NCBI RefSeq assembly: GCF_014904755.1
Contig: NZ_JACZFQ010000107.1
Coordinates: 1-64,000, forward strand
Source: Neoluteolibacter marinus
GTDB taxonomy: Bacteria; Verrucomicrobiota; Verrucomicrobiia; Verrucomicrobiales; Akkermansiaceae
DNA: 64,000 bases
Reading direction: 5' to 3'
Shown in pieces: positions 17,639 through 26,338 of the stretch. The translations under genes and the position numbers were made by a program. Each line of letters opens with the position of its first letter. Position 1 is the stretch's first letter. The notes below the pieces were generated by a model. That model had not been told where the DNA came from and searched no databases. It saw only the letters and a program-made list of their open reading frames with translations.

Positions 17639-18382
17639 TCAGCCCTTCCGCGTGATGATCCCCGCCGCCGAGCAATCGCTGAGCAGATCCAAATCCCACA
17701 GCACCTCCTGCACCGAGGCGATCCGCGCGTAGCGATCCCGCAAGGTGGCGACCGAGGCATCGTGGAGCGCCGGCGTCACGGTGGCACAGGCATCTTCGAC
17801 GACGGTGACGAAGTACCCGAGATCACAGGCGTCGCGCGCCGCCGTCTCGACGCACTCGTTGGTGTAGACCCCGCAAAGGTAGAGCGAGCGGATTCCCAGG
17901 TTCCCCAACACGTAGTGGATGTTGGTCGAGGAAAAGACCCCGCTCGCGGTCTTGTTGATCACGATCTCGTCCCCCGCAGGCGCCACTTCCTCCAGGAATT
18001 CCGCTTCCTTGCTGCCCGGCGCCGCCAGCAGGTCGAGACGCCGGTGTCCCGCCCCGCGGTCGCGTCCGTCCTGGGTCAGGGCACAGATCCGGCAGTGGAT
18101 GACCTCCAGCCGGCAGCTGCGGAAAGCATCCTGCAAGCGCCTCATCCCGGGCAACACCGTGCTCCGCAAACGATCAAAGTAGTACTTCCGCCCCTCCTCC
18201 GGCACGCCGCTCTTCTCCGGGTCGGCGAACAAGCCCCAGCCGTCGGCCGCGTCCAGGTACTGGACATCGATGCACAGCAGCGCAACCCGGCCGTCGGCCA
18301 GGTGCTCCGCGCGCCGCGGGTTGGTGATGAATGCCTCGCGATAGCTGTCCCGCAACGGGTCTTGGATCGGTGCCACGCTCAT
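17639..18382 (-). CDS. Isochorismatase-family cysteine hydrolase (amidase)
   Basis: The product is 247 residues from ATG 18382, which avoids overlap with the upstream gene. The catalytic triad is visible: Asp in LLCIDVQ, Lys in INKTASGVF and Cys in GVYTNECVETAARDA. This family includes nicotinamidase, N-carbamoylsarcosine amidase and ureidoacrylate amidase (RutB). The gene follows an M20 carbamoylase by 28 bases and is near a symporter, so an amide or carbamoyl substrate is likely; the exact one is open. Confidence 0.85.
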   Translation of the reverse strand: MSVAPIQDPLRDSYREAFITNPRRAEHLADGRVALLCIDVQYLDAADGWGLFADPEKSGVPEEGRKYYFDRLRSTVLPGMRRLQDAFRSCRLEVIHCRICALTQDGRDRGAGHRRLDLLAAPGSKEAEFLEEVAPAGDEIVINKTASGVFSSTNIHYVLGNLGIRSLYLCGVYTNECVETAARDACDLGYFVTVVEDACATVTPALHDASVATLRDRYARIASVQEVLWDLDLLSDCSAAGIITRKG

Positions 18383-18410
18383 GATCGTCTCAAATCCCCC
18401 CTCGCTTTGC

Positions 18411-19667
18411 TTACGCCCCGGCGAACGCATAGCGCTCGATTGCCCCCAGCATCACCTGTGCACCCGCCTCGATGTCGTCCCACGCGGTCCACTCCGCCGG
18501 CGAATGCGACTTCCCATCCTTGGACGGCACGAAGATCATCGCCACCGGGCAGACCGTCGCCATGATCTGGGCGTCGTGCGCGGCCCCCGACTCCATCCGG
18601 CGGTAGCGCATCCCCGCGGACCTCGCGGCATCCTCGACGATGTCCACCAGCGCCGCATCGCAATCGACGGGATGGATCCAGCTTTCCGCATCGTAGGAAA
18701 AGCTCAGCCTCCGCCGTCGCGCCACCGCGGCCAAGGCCTTGCGGATCGCCGCGGCGAGCTCGTTCATCACCGTCTCGTCGGTGTCGCGCACATCCAGCGA
18801 GAACCTCGCCTCGCCCGGCACGGTGTTCGGCGATCCCGGAGCAAGCTCCACCCGGCCGATCGTTGCCCGCGAAGTTTCCGACCCGTTCTCATCCAGGATC
18901 CGCGGCAACTCGTGGGCGAAGTCCGCCACCCCCATGAAGGCATCCCGGCGCATCGGCATCGGGGTCGTTCCGGCGTGGTTCGGTTCGCCATGAAACTTCA
19001 CCGTCCACTTGAAGAGCCCGGTGATCGCCTCGACGACTCCGACCTGCTCCTGCATCTGCGACAGCACCGGTCCTTGCTCGATGTGCAACTCGAGATAAGC
19101 GGCAATGCTCGCCGGATCGCGGCGCGCCTGCAGGGCATCCCACGGATCGAGCCCGAGTTCCTGCATGGTGTCCGCCAGCTTGAGCCCGCCCGGGTCGACC
19201 GCGTTGTGGACCGTGTCCGGCGTGACCTGGCCGGCAAAGGCCTGGGAACCGAACATCCCGCCGAAGCGTCCTTCCTCGTCGGAGAAGGCAATCAACTCCA
19301 CCGGCATCTCCGGCACGCGTCCGGCTTCCTTCAGCGCCCGCAGGCACTCAAGGCCGCTGAGCACCCCGAGGGTGCCGTCCAAAATCCCGGCGCAAGGCAC
19401 CGTGTCGATGTGTGAACCGATCACCAGCGACGGCGCGTCGGCAACCTTGCCGGCCAGCTTGCCGATTACATTGCACGCCCCGTCGCGGCAGGTCTCCAAC
19501 CCGGCATCCTTCATCTTTTGCTCGAGCCAGGCCTTGCCTTCCATGTCGGCGGCTGTGAAGGCCATCCGGTAGAGCCCGCCATCTTCACCGCGGCCGATCT
19601 CCGCGAGCTGCTTCAAATCCTCGCGCAGCCGTTCGATCGAAATCTTCGTGTCTTCCGTCACCAGCAT
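18411..19667 (-). CDS. M20-family N-carbamoylase / allantoate amidohydrolase-like hydrolase
   Basis: The product is 418 residues. Two-metal-site motifs of the AllC/HyuC/beta-ureidopropionase group are all present: GSHIDTVP, the Asp of GILDGTLG, the Glu pair in SDEEGRFGG, HIEQGP and the C-terminal His in SGAAHDAQIMA; GEPNHAGTTPM is the dimerisation-domain signature. Such enzymes release CO2 and ammonia from N-carbamoyl amino acids or allantoate. Substrate choice cannot be decided from sequence. It is divergent from the FN3-symporter operon with a short shared promoter region. Confidence 0.87.
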   Translation of the reverse strand: MLVTEDTKISIERLREDLKQLAEIGRGEDGGLYRMAFTAADMEGKAWLEQKMKDAGLETCRDGACNVIGKLAGKVADAPSLVIGSHIDTVPCAGILDGTLGVLSGLECLRALKEAGRVPEMPVELIAFSDEEGRFGGMFGSQAFAGQVTPDTVHNAVDPGGLKLADTMQELGLDPWDALQARRDPASIAAYLELHIEQGPVLSQMQEQVGVVEAITGLFKWTVKFHGEPNHAGTTPMPMRRDAFMGVADFAHELPRILDENGSETSRATIGRVELAPGSPNTVPGEARFSLDVRDTDETVMNELAAAIRKALAAVARRRRLSFSYDAESWIHPVDCDAALVDIVEDAARSAGMRYRRMESGAAHDAQIMATVCPVAMIFVPSKDGKSHSPAEWTAWDDIEAGAQVMLGAIERYAFAGA

Positions 19668-19711
19668 TTCCCTCACCCAAAGCGGGTGGCGTCGATGATG
19701 CCAGAAAGAAT

Positions 19712-20296
19712 TTGCAATCGGTCGCCACACCCCCAACCCTACGCGCGTCGTTTTCGCACTGCAGCGCCCCGTTTTGGCGTGCAATCGAACCACCCGGAAC
19801 CATCCGCGTTACTTTTTCCAACCCGAGATTTTGCAGGTCGGCCTTCGCCGGCCTCGTCTGGGGTGCACTGTTCGCCACCGCGGCCGCCGCGCTGCCAACG
19901 CCCGAACTCGACTGCGACTATCCCGGACGCGAAGGCATTCACCGGAGCGACGACGGCACCGTCGATCTCTCTTGGCCCGTCCCTCCCGATAGCGGGCCGC
20001 TCCACTTCGAGTTGCAGCAATCCACGGCGCCCACCTTCTCCCTGGCCGACGCGCGCTATGAAGGGCCCGACACCGCGAGCGTTCTCAGCGGCTTTCGCGA
20101 AGGCGACTACCATTTCCGCGTCCGGGCAATCACTCCCGCAGGCGAGGCCGGCCCGTGGTCGGACACCCTCACCCTGCGGGTCCACTTCATGGATCGCCGC
20201 ACCCTCTTCCTCCTCCTCGGCACCGGCTTCACCGTCGCCGCCCTGACCATCGGCGCCATCGTCCACGGCTTCCTCGCGCATCGCACCGGCACCTGA
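19712..20296 (+). CDS. FN3-like single-domain membrane-anchored protein
   Basis: The product is up to 194 residues. The only in-frame start seen is TTG 19712, so the true start is uncertain; a signal-like hydrophobic stretch (AFAGLVWGALFATAAAA) precedes LPTPELDCDYPG. The centre is a fibronectin type III-like fold (VDLSWPVPP, FELQQS, YHFRVRAITPAGEAGPWSD). One membrane helix near the C-terminus (TLFLLLGTGFTVAALTIGAIV) anchors it. It precedes the symporter by 15 bases, so it may be an accessory or substrate-capture subunit, which is inference. Confidence 0.65.
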   Translation: MQSVATPPTLRASFSHCSAPFWRAIEPPGTIRVTFSNPRFCRSAFAGLVWGALFATAAAALPTPELDCDYPGREGIHRSDDGTVDLSWPVPPDSGPLHFELQQSTAPTFSLADARYEGPDTASVLSGFREGDYHFRVRAITPAGEAGPWSDTLTLRVHFMDRRTLFLLLGTGFTVAALTIGAIVHGFLAHRTGT

Positions 20297-20311
20297 CCTC
20301 CCCGTTTCCAC

Positions 20312-21745
20312 TTGCTCGCCACTTCCATCACCGCCAGCACCGGCTGGGCCATCGTCATCGCCCTTGGGTTCATCTGGATCGCCCTCGGCATCTACTGGGG
20401 GCGCAAGGCGAAGACCAGCGACGGTTTCATGCTCGCCGGCCGCAATGTCGGGCTGTCGCTCGGCACCGCGACGGCCATGGCCACCTGGGTGACGTCGAAC
20501 ACCACCATGGTCGCCCCGCTGCTGGCCTATGAAAAGGGCGTCTGGGGCATGCTTGCCTACGCTTCGGCCTCCTTCGGGCTGATGCTTTTCGCCCCACTGG
20601 CCTTCCGCATCCGGGGCTTGCTCCCGCACGGCGTGACGGCGGGCGATTTCTTCCGGCTCCGCTACGGCCGCACCGGCTGGGCCGTTTTCCTCGCCATCAC
20701 TCTGGTGTATTCGGTCACCTGGCTGGTCACCATGGCCATCGCCGGCGGCAAGCTGCTGGAAGTCCTCGGCAACATCCCCTACGCGCAAGGCATGACGCTG
20801 ATCCTCGTGGTTTGCGTGATTTACACCCTCTTCGGCGGGCTCTACGCGGTCATCGGGACCGACTTCATCCAAAGCCTGATCATCCTCGTCGGCATCGTCT
20901 TCATCGGTTTCACCGTCGTCACCCGCATGGACGTCGCCGCTGTCCACGCCCACCTCACCCGGCACCAGCCCGCCCTGCTCGACCTGATGATGCCCGCGGC
21001 ACTGCTCGCCATCTTCAACAACATGCTGTTCGGCTTCGGCGAGGTCATGCACAACAACGTCTGGTGGTCGCGCGCCTTCGCGATGCGCCGCACGATCGCC
21101 CCCAAGGCCTTCTTCCTCTCCGGCATCCTCTGGTTCCCTATCCCGATTGCCGCCGGCTTCGTCGCGCTCGCCGCCGGCCCGCTCGGCGTGAACATCACCG
21201 ATGCCTCGCAGGTCGGTCCGCAGGTTGCCGAACATGTCCTCAGCATGGCCGGCCTCGGCAAGATCGCCGGTGCCCTCATCCTCGTGGTCCTGTTTTGCTC
21301 GATGGCATCGTCCATCGATTCGCTCCTCGCAGCCACCTCCGACCTGCTGGTGCGCGATGTCTATGAAGGCGTGTTCAAACAAACCCTCGACCCCGCAAAG
21401 TTCCGTCCGGTGGCTGCCACCAGCATCATCATCGTCTCGCTCATCGCGTGGGGCCTCGCGCTGAGCGGCTGGAATGTCGACCAGGTCCTGTTCAGCTCCG
21501 GGGCACTGGTCGCCAGCCTGATCTGGCCGGTCATCGCCGGGCTTTTCTGGAAACGGCTCAACCGCGGACTCGTCATCGCCGGCATCATCTGTGGATGCGT
21601 CGCCGGCATGCTGTGCTACTTTCGCCTCCAAACCTACACCGGGGCACTCGTCGGCGCCGCCGTCTCCATGGTGTTCACGATCGCCGCGCGATTCATCGCC
21701 GCCGTTGAGATCGCCGACACACGGCAGCCATCCCCGCAATCCTGA
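20312..21745 (+). CDS. Sodium:solute symporter (SSS family)
   Basis: The product is 477 residues from a TTG start, with about 13 hydrophobic segments. SSS features include SDGFMLAGRNVGLSLG after the first helix, VYTLFGGLYAVIGTDFIQSLIIL-type helix 5-6 sequence, and SSIDSLLAATSDLLVRDVY. It most resembles the urea/solute branch, but substrate assignment is weak. Divergent genes for a carbamoylase and an amide hydrolase suggest import of a ureide or amide. It is followed directly by a 39-residue accessory protein. Confidence 0.85.
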   Translation: MLATSITASTGWAIVIALGFIWIALGIYWGRKAKTSDGFMLAGRNVGLSLGTATAMATWVTSNTTMVAPLLAYEKGVWGMLAYASASFGLMLFAPLAFRIRGLLPHGVTAGDFFRLRYGRTGWAVFLAITLVYSVTWLVTMAIAGGKLLEVLGNIPYAQGMTLILVVCVIYTLFGGLYAVIGTDFIQSLIILVGIVFIGFTVVTRMDVAAVHAHLTRHQPALLDLMMPAALLAIFNNMLFGFGEVMHNNVWWSRAFAMRRTIAPKAFFLSGILWFPIPIAAGFVALAAGPLGVNITDASQVGPQVAEHVLSMAGLGKIAGALILVVLFCSMASSIDSLLAATSDLLVRDVYEGVFKQTLDPAKFRPVAATSIIIVSLIAWGLALSGWNVDQVLFSSGALVASLIWPVIAGLFWKRLNRGLVIAGIICGCVAGMLCYFRLQTYTGALVGAAVSMVFTIAARFIAAVEIADTRQPSPQS

Positions 21746-21751
21746 CCTGTA

Positions 21752-21871
21752 ATGTTTTCCTCCGGCTTCCTCAGCTTTCTCGTCATGCTCGGCCTGATCT
21801 GGACCGCCCTCGGCGCGCTGGCCCTGGTCCTGCTGCTTTTCAGGGATTGGAAGAAACACGAACTCTGGTAG
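21752..21871 (+). CDS. Symporter small accessory protein (39 aa)
   Basis: A 39-residue protein starting MFSSGFLSFLVMLGL, with one membrane helix and a basic/aromatic C-terminus (RDWKKHELW). It starts 6 bases after the symporter stop. Similar mini-proteins are found directly downstream of SSS symporters in many bacteria and probably stabilise or regulate the transporter, much as KdpF-type subunits do. Confidence 0.75.
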   Translation: MFSSGFLSFLVMLGLIWTALGALALVLLLFRDWKKHELW

Positions 21872-21921
21872 CCGCGCCCACGGCACATCCCGCATCCCCG
21901 AACCCCGAACCGTTTCCACGG

Positions 21922-23004
21922 ATGAAAGACGCGCTCCACCCCAATCCCGCCACGCCTTACCTCAAGCCGCCGCGCGACTCCGACGCGACCAGGCCCGAGC
22001 CCCGCAACCTCTTCGAGTCCTCGCCACCGGACTTGAACGTGCTCGCCGAACTCTCCGGCCAGAACGTCCTCTACGCCCGCCAGTTCAGCTTCCGCCAAGT
22101 CGCCGAACTCTGCAAACTCGCCGCCTTTCTCGAGCAGGTCGAGATCTGGCCCTATCACCCGCTCGATGGCAAGATCATCACCACCGCCTTCTTCGAAGCG
22201 TCGACCCGCACCCGTACTTCCTTTGAAAGCGCGGTGCATCGCCTCGCCGGCAAGGTCATTTCCATCCCCGACGGCTCCATCACCGGCGCCAAGAAGGGCG
22301 AGTCGCTGCAGGACATCGGTGAGATGTTCAACGCCTACTGCGATTGCGTGGTCATGCGCCACACCGAGACCGACGCCACCAAGCGCATCCTCGAAAACCT
22401 CCGCATCCCGCTGATCAACGCCGGCAACGGCTCCGGCGAGCATCCCACCCAGGCCCTGGCCGACTGGTATGCCCTGCTCAAATGGAAGCCCCGCCTCGCT
22501 GCGCCGTTCGAAACCGGCGACACCAAGCTCAACCTCGGCATCCTCGGCACCCCGGGCTCCATGCGCGCCGTGAAGTCCTTCCTGCTGATGTCCCTGCTCT
22601 TCAGCGAGCACATCGGCAAGGTCACCGTCATCTCGGAAATGGCCGACCCCTTCGGCAAGGACGTCACCGAGAGCCTCGACCGCGCCAACATCGTCTACGA
22701 GGTCACCAACGACATCCGCGAAAGCCTGCCGCGGCTCGATGTCATCTACATGAACTCGATCGCCTTCCTGGGCGATTCCTACAAGTCGCTCGACTCCCGC
22801 TACAAGCTGGACTCCGAAAGTCCCCTCAAGGAGGACGCGGTCATCCTCCACCCGCTGGCGCGCCTCGACGAGCTCGACACATCGCTCGATAAGACCCCGC
22901 ACAACCTCTATTTCTCCCAGGCCCACGGCGCCGTCTTCGTCCGCCAGGCCCTGCTCCTCGCCGTCCTCGGCCGGCTCGACCGCCTCCCCGAGTTCAATCC
23001 CTGA
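21922..23004 (+). CDS. Aspartate/ornithine carbamoyltransferase family protein with altered substrate loop
   Basis: The product is 360 residues. Carbamoyl-phosphate-binding motifs are intact: ASTRTRTSFESA, GAKKGES, MRHTET and HPTQALAD. The C-terminus DELDTSLDKTPHNLYFSQA matches the E. coli PyrB type closely. However, where ATCases have a TRVQxER loop (Arg229 and Gln231 of E. coli bind aspartate) this protein reads MNSIAFLGDSY, and HPLPR is HPLAR. The second substrate may therefore not be aspartate. It lies 50 bases after the symporter accessory gene and 68 before asparagine synthetase. It could still be a divergent PyrB. Confidence 0.75.
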   Translation: MKDALHPNPATPYLKPPRDSDATRPEPRNLFESSPPDLNVLAELSGQNVLYARQFSFRQVAELCKLAAFLEQVEIWPYHPLDGKIITTAFFEASTRTRTSFESAVHRLAGKVISIPDGSITGAKKGESLQDIGEMFNAYCDCVVMRHTETDATKRILENLRIPLINAGNGSGEHPTQALADWYALLKWKPRLAAPFETGDTKLNLGILGTPGSMRAVKSFLLMSLLFSEHIGKVTVISEMADPFGKDVTESLDRANIVYEVTNDIRESLPRLDVIYMNSIAFLGDSYKSLDSRYKLDSESPLKEDAVILHPLARLDELDTSLDKTPHNLYFSQAHGAVFVRQALLLAVLGRLDRLPEFNP

Positions 23005-23010
23005 GACCCG

Positions 23011-23037
23011 GGCTTCCGCCTTTTTACCGTGGAAGCC
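23011..23037 (+). other. Stem-loop between the transcarbamylase-like gene and asnB
   Basis: GGCTTCC (23011-23017) and GGAAGCC (23031-23037) can pair around a 13-base T-rich loop. It could be a weak terminator or a processing site; no T-run follows the stem. Confidence 0.35.
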
Positions 23038-23072
23038 GTACTTCACCCAATCCCGACCAACAGCAAGTTCCC

Positions 23073-25022
23073 ATGTGCGGCATCGCCGGATCCTTTTCTG
23101 CCCGTCCCCTCTCCGACAACCGCGAGCCGGTCCTGATGGACCAGCTCCAGACGATCCTCCATCGCGGCCCGGACGCGCAGACGACCTACCTGGAGAAGGA
23201 CAAGGGCCTCGCCCTCGGCCACACCCGCCTGTCCATCAACGACCTCGCCCACGGGACCCAGCCGATCCATTCCCTCGACAAGCGCTTCGTCTCCACCGTC
23301 AACGGCGAGTTCTACGACTTCAAGAAGCACCGCTCCCTGCTCATGGCGGAAGGCCAGCGCTTCGCCACCAAGTCCGACTCCGAAATCGCCCACGGCCTCT
23401 ACCGCAAGATGGGCCTCGACTTCACCCGCCACCTGCGCGGCGAGTTCGCCTTCGTCCTCTACGACCGGGAAAACGACGAGCTGCTGTTGATCCGCGACCG
23501 TTGGGGCATCCGCCCGCTTTTCATCCACATCCAGGACGGCCACACCATCCATTGGGCCTCCGAGGTCAAGGCCCTGCTCGCCCACCCGGAGATCCCCGCC
23601 GAACTCGACGAGAAGGCGGCCCTTCACCAGCTCATGCAGACGATCGCGCCCGGCATGAGCGCGTTCAAGAACATCGAGTCCCTGTCGCCCGGCCACATCC
23701 TCCGCGTCCGCCGCAAGGGTGACCGCCTCGATATCCAGAAGATCAAATACTGGGACCTCGACTTCCCCGAGGAAGGACACCACGACCGCCCGGACGACGA
23801 ACAGCATCATGTCGAGACCGTCCGCGAACTCCTCACCGAAGCGGTCGTGCTCCGACTCGAGGCCGACGTCCCGGTCGGCTGCTACCTTTCCGGGGGCATC
23901 GACTCCTGCTGCATCCTCGGCCTCGCCACCGGCGCCATGCAGTCACCGGTCAAGGCCTTCACCATCGCCTTCGACAACGTCGACTACGACGAGTCCGCCA
24001 TCGCCCGCGAGATGGCGGTCTCGATGGATGCCGACCAGGAAATGATCACCTTGGCCGCCGACGATCTCTACGGCCAGAACTACATCGACACCGTCTGGCA
24101 CGCCGAGCGCACCTTCTACAACACCCTCGGCGTCGCCAAGAACCTGATGTCGAAGCGCGTCTGGGACTGCGGCTACCGCTGCGTGGTCACCGGCGAGGGC
24201 TCCGACGAGCTGTTCGCCGGCTATCCCGGCTTCAAGCGCGACATGTTCCTCCACGGTATCGCCAACGAGCCCGAGCACATCCGCGCCGAGTACCAGGCCG
24301 CCTTGGAAAAAACCAACTCGCTCTTCAAGGGGGCCATTCTTTCCGAGAACGAGCGCCACCACCCGGCCTTCGACGCCATCTGCGGCTTCACCCCATCGTG
24401 GATCCAGCCGTGGATGGAGACCCTCGACCTCGCCCGCCCGCTGCTCGCCGACGACGTCGCCCACGAACTCCGCGACTACGACCCGATCGAGGAGATTGCC
24501 GGCCGCATCGACGGCAAGATGATGGCAGGCCGCCATCCGCTCGACCGCGCCCAGTACACCTGGGCGAAGTGCCAGCTCGAGGGCCAGATCCTCAACTGGG
24601 GCGGCGACCGCGTCGACATGGCCAACAGCATGGAAAGCCGGCCCGCCTTCCTCGACCACCACCTCGCCGAGGCTGCTTTCAAGGTCCCGCCCCACTTCCG
24701 CATCAAGGGCAACATCGAGAAGTACGTCCTACGCGAAGCCGTCCGCGGCGTCCTGCCGGAGATCCTCTACAAGCGTGAGAAATTCGCCTTCATGGCGCCC
24801 CCGGCCCACACCGACGACAAGAAGAAGGCCCGGGTCAACGAGCTCATCCACAGCTTCCTCAACCGCGAGGCCGTCGCCCGCTGCGGCATTTTGTCACCCG
24901 ACCGCGTCGACCAGTTCATCGCCGGCTACCGCGCCGACACCGACCCGACCAGTCTGGTCCGCAAGGACGCGCTCCTCAACCACCTCCTCGGCCTGCACAT
25001 CCTCCACGCCAAGTTCTGTTGA
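23073..25022 (+). CDS. asnB: Asparagine synthase (glutamine-hydrolysing)
   Basis: The product is 649 residues. It starts MCGIAGSF, with Cys2 as nucleophile of the class II glutaminase domain (about 1-215, with LALGHTRLSI, STVNGEFYDF and KSDSEIAHGLY). The synthetase domain follows, with the PP-loop CYLSGGIDS at about 271 and TGEGSDELFAGYPG. It makes asparagine from aspartate, ATP and glutamine, or related amides. Its place beside a ureide/carbamoyl locus fits nitrogen handling, but co-transcription is unproven. Confidence 0.9.
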   Translation: MCGIAGSFSARPLSDNREPVLMDQLQTILHRGPDAQTTYLEKDKGLALGHTRLSINDLAHGTQPIHSLDKRFVSTVNGEFYDFKKHRSLLMAEGQRFATKSDSEIAHGLYRKMGLDFTRHLRGEFAFVLYDRENDELLLIRDRWGIRPLFIHIQDGHTIHWASEVKALLAHPEIPAELDEKAALHQLMQTIAPGMSAFKNIESLSPGHILRVRRKGDRLDIQKIKYWDLDFPEEGHHDRPDDEQHHVETVRELLTEAVVLRLEADVPVGCYLSGGIDSCCILGLATGAMQSPVKAFTIAFDNVDYDESAIAREMAVSMDADQEMITLAADDLYGQNYIDTVWHAERTFYNTLGVAKNLMSKRVWDCGYRCVVTGEGSDELFAGYPGFKRDMFLHGIANEPEHIRAEYQAALEKTNSLFKGAILSENERHHPAFDAICGFTPSWIQPWMETLDLARPLLADDVAHELRDYDPIEEIAGRIDGKMMAGRHPLDRAQYTWAKCQLEGQILNWGGDRVDMANSMESRPAFLDHHLAEAAFKVPPHFRIKGNIEKYVLREAVRGVLPEILYKREKFAFMAPPAHTDDKKKARVNELIHSFLNREAVARCGILSPDRVDQFIAGYRADTDPTSLVRKDALLNHLLGLHILHAKFC

Positions 25023-25086
25023 GGCCGGACGGAAAGCCTGGAATTCATCCCTGCCCACCGAAGCGCCCCGCCCTGGGAGCGCTCTG

Positions 25087-25917
25087 CTATTCCGCCTTCA
25101 CCTGGATCAGGGCGACGAGGTTCGCGCCGGATGTAAGACCGTCCGCATCGGGACTCGCCGAGAACCCGGGCCAGTCGGTTGAGGTATTGGCAACGATTCC
25201 GTCGATCGCGACGTAGTCCCCGTCATTGACGATGATCCCCGTCTTGAGCGTCTTGACGTCGAACACAGGCATCTCGATCCGGTTCTCGCTTAGCGTCACC
25301 TCGATCTTCCTCCCGAAGAGCCCTTTCGCGGGCGCGGTGATCGGCGATCCGTAGTTCACGAAACCCAGGAAGGCGCTCCGCATCAGGTTCATCTTGAGCT
25401 CAATCCTCCCGTCGGCCATTCGCCGCGCCGTGTAGTTCATCTTCAACCCGAGTTCCCGGGTCTCGAATGAAGTCGGCGTCGCCGGCGTGACCGCGGCCGG
25501 CGCACCGTCCACTCCAGATTTCACAACCGGTGGCTCATACTCGGTGGCATAGACGAAGTCCCTCACCAGCTTCACCTCGCCCGGATTCCCCGTCGATCGC
25601 GACGGAGTATTCCCGACCGGATCGAAACCGCGGCGTCGGGGAAGCGACTTCACAAATCGATCTCCCACCTCCGGCGCATAGGTGCCTGCCACCGCCGGCT
25701 TCCCCTCCCCGGGCACGAAACCAAATCCAGCCGGCGCCGTGAACACATGCGTCTCCACCGTGATCTTCGAAGACGCGAGCTTCCCCACTTCCCTTTTCAC
25801 CCGAGGCGCGTCCTCCGTCGCTCCAGTCAACCCCGCGCTGCCGTGCATGCCGCACGAGACAAGCGAAAACACGCATCCCGCCCCGAAAGCTCCCGTTACG
25901 ATCGATTTCCAATCCAT
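25087..25917 (-). CDS. Lipoprotein with a secretin-core-like domain
   Basis: The product is 276 residues from ATG 25917. Residues 1-22 are a lipoprotein signal with lipobox LVSC (Cys22). Residues about 130-265 read like the secretin core of verrucomicrobial GspD/PilQ-type proteins: VRDFVYATEYEPP, AVTPATPTSFETRELGL, GFVNYGSPI, ENRIEMPVFDVKTLKT and GIIVNDGDYVAIDGI. Full secretins exceed 600 residues with N-domains; these are absent, and the protein ends shortly after the core. It may be an outer-membrane lipoprotein derived from a secretin. Convergent with asnB. Confidence 0.7.
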   Translation of the reverse strand: MDWKSIVTGAFGAGCVFSLVSCGMHGSAGLTGATEDAPRVKREVGKLASSKITVETHVFTAPAGFGFVPGEGKPAVAGTYAPEVGDRFVKSLPRRRGFDPVGNTPSRSTGNPGEVKLVRDFVYATEYEPPVVKSGVDGAPAAVTPATPTSFETRELGLKMNYTARRMADGRIELKMNLMRSAFLGFVNYGSPITAPAKGLFGRKIEVTLSENRIEMPVFDVKTLKTGIIVNDGDYVAIDGIVANTSTDWPGFSASPDADGLTSGANLVALIQVKAE

Positions 25918-26338
25918 CTCGCCAATCCATCCGGAATCCCCTCCAGCGTCAAGAACCCGCCGGATCATGCGATCCGGAAGTTCCCTTCCCGGCCCGTGAC
26001 CGAACCGGCCGTCACTCTCTGGGTGCCGAAAGACCGCGGAGCATCGCATCCCGACCGGCGGGAAAGATGAAGGCGCCAAAACCGGGCCAGTACGACGATC
26101 ACTTGTTGTTGTCGTACGAGGCATCCCGGGGAACCCCCGATTCGGGGTTTCCGCCCCCCCGGCAACCGCACGAATCCACGGGAAGCGTATCGTCAGGGGG
26201 AGTGACGCACGCGATGCACCTTACTGGAAAACAGTCAACTGGATGGCCCCGCCCGTGGCGGCTCAAGGCAATTGACCCCGGGGAGACGGTTGGTCAGAGT
26301 CTCGAATCGATACAATCCACTCTTCGGTCAAAAAACAG
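25918..26338. other. Intergenic region with hairpins, no supported gene
   Basis: About 420 bases between divergent genes. Two inverted repeats are visible: GTACGAC/GTCGTAC (26090-26117) and AACCCC/GGGGTT (26132-26149), the second followed by a C-rich run. Promoters for both flanking genes should lie here. Short open frames have no recognisable content. Confidence 0.5.

Noticed and set aside
19739-21919. Very long open frame on the minus strand opposite the symporter
   Set aside because: It is antisense to a clear SSS transporter and FN3 protein, and its translation is Asp/Gly/Glu-rich low-complexity sequence, the typical result of high-GC codon structure.
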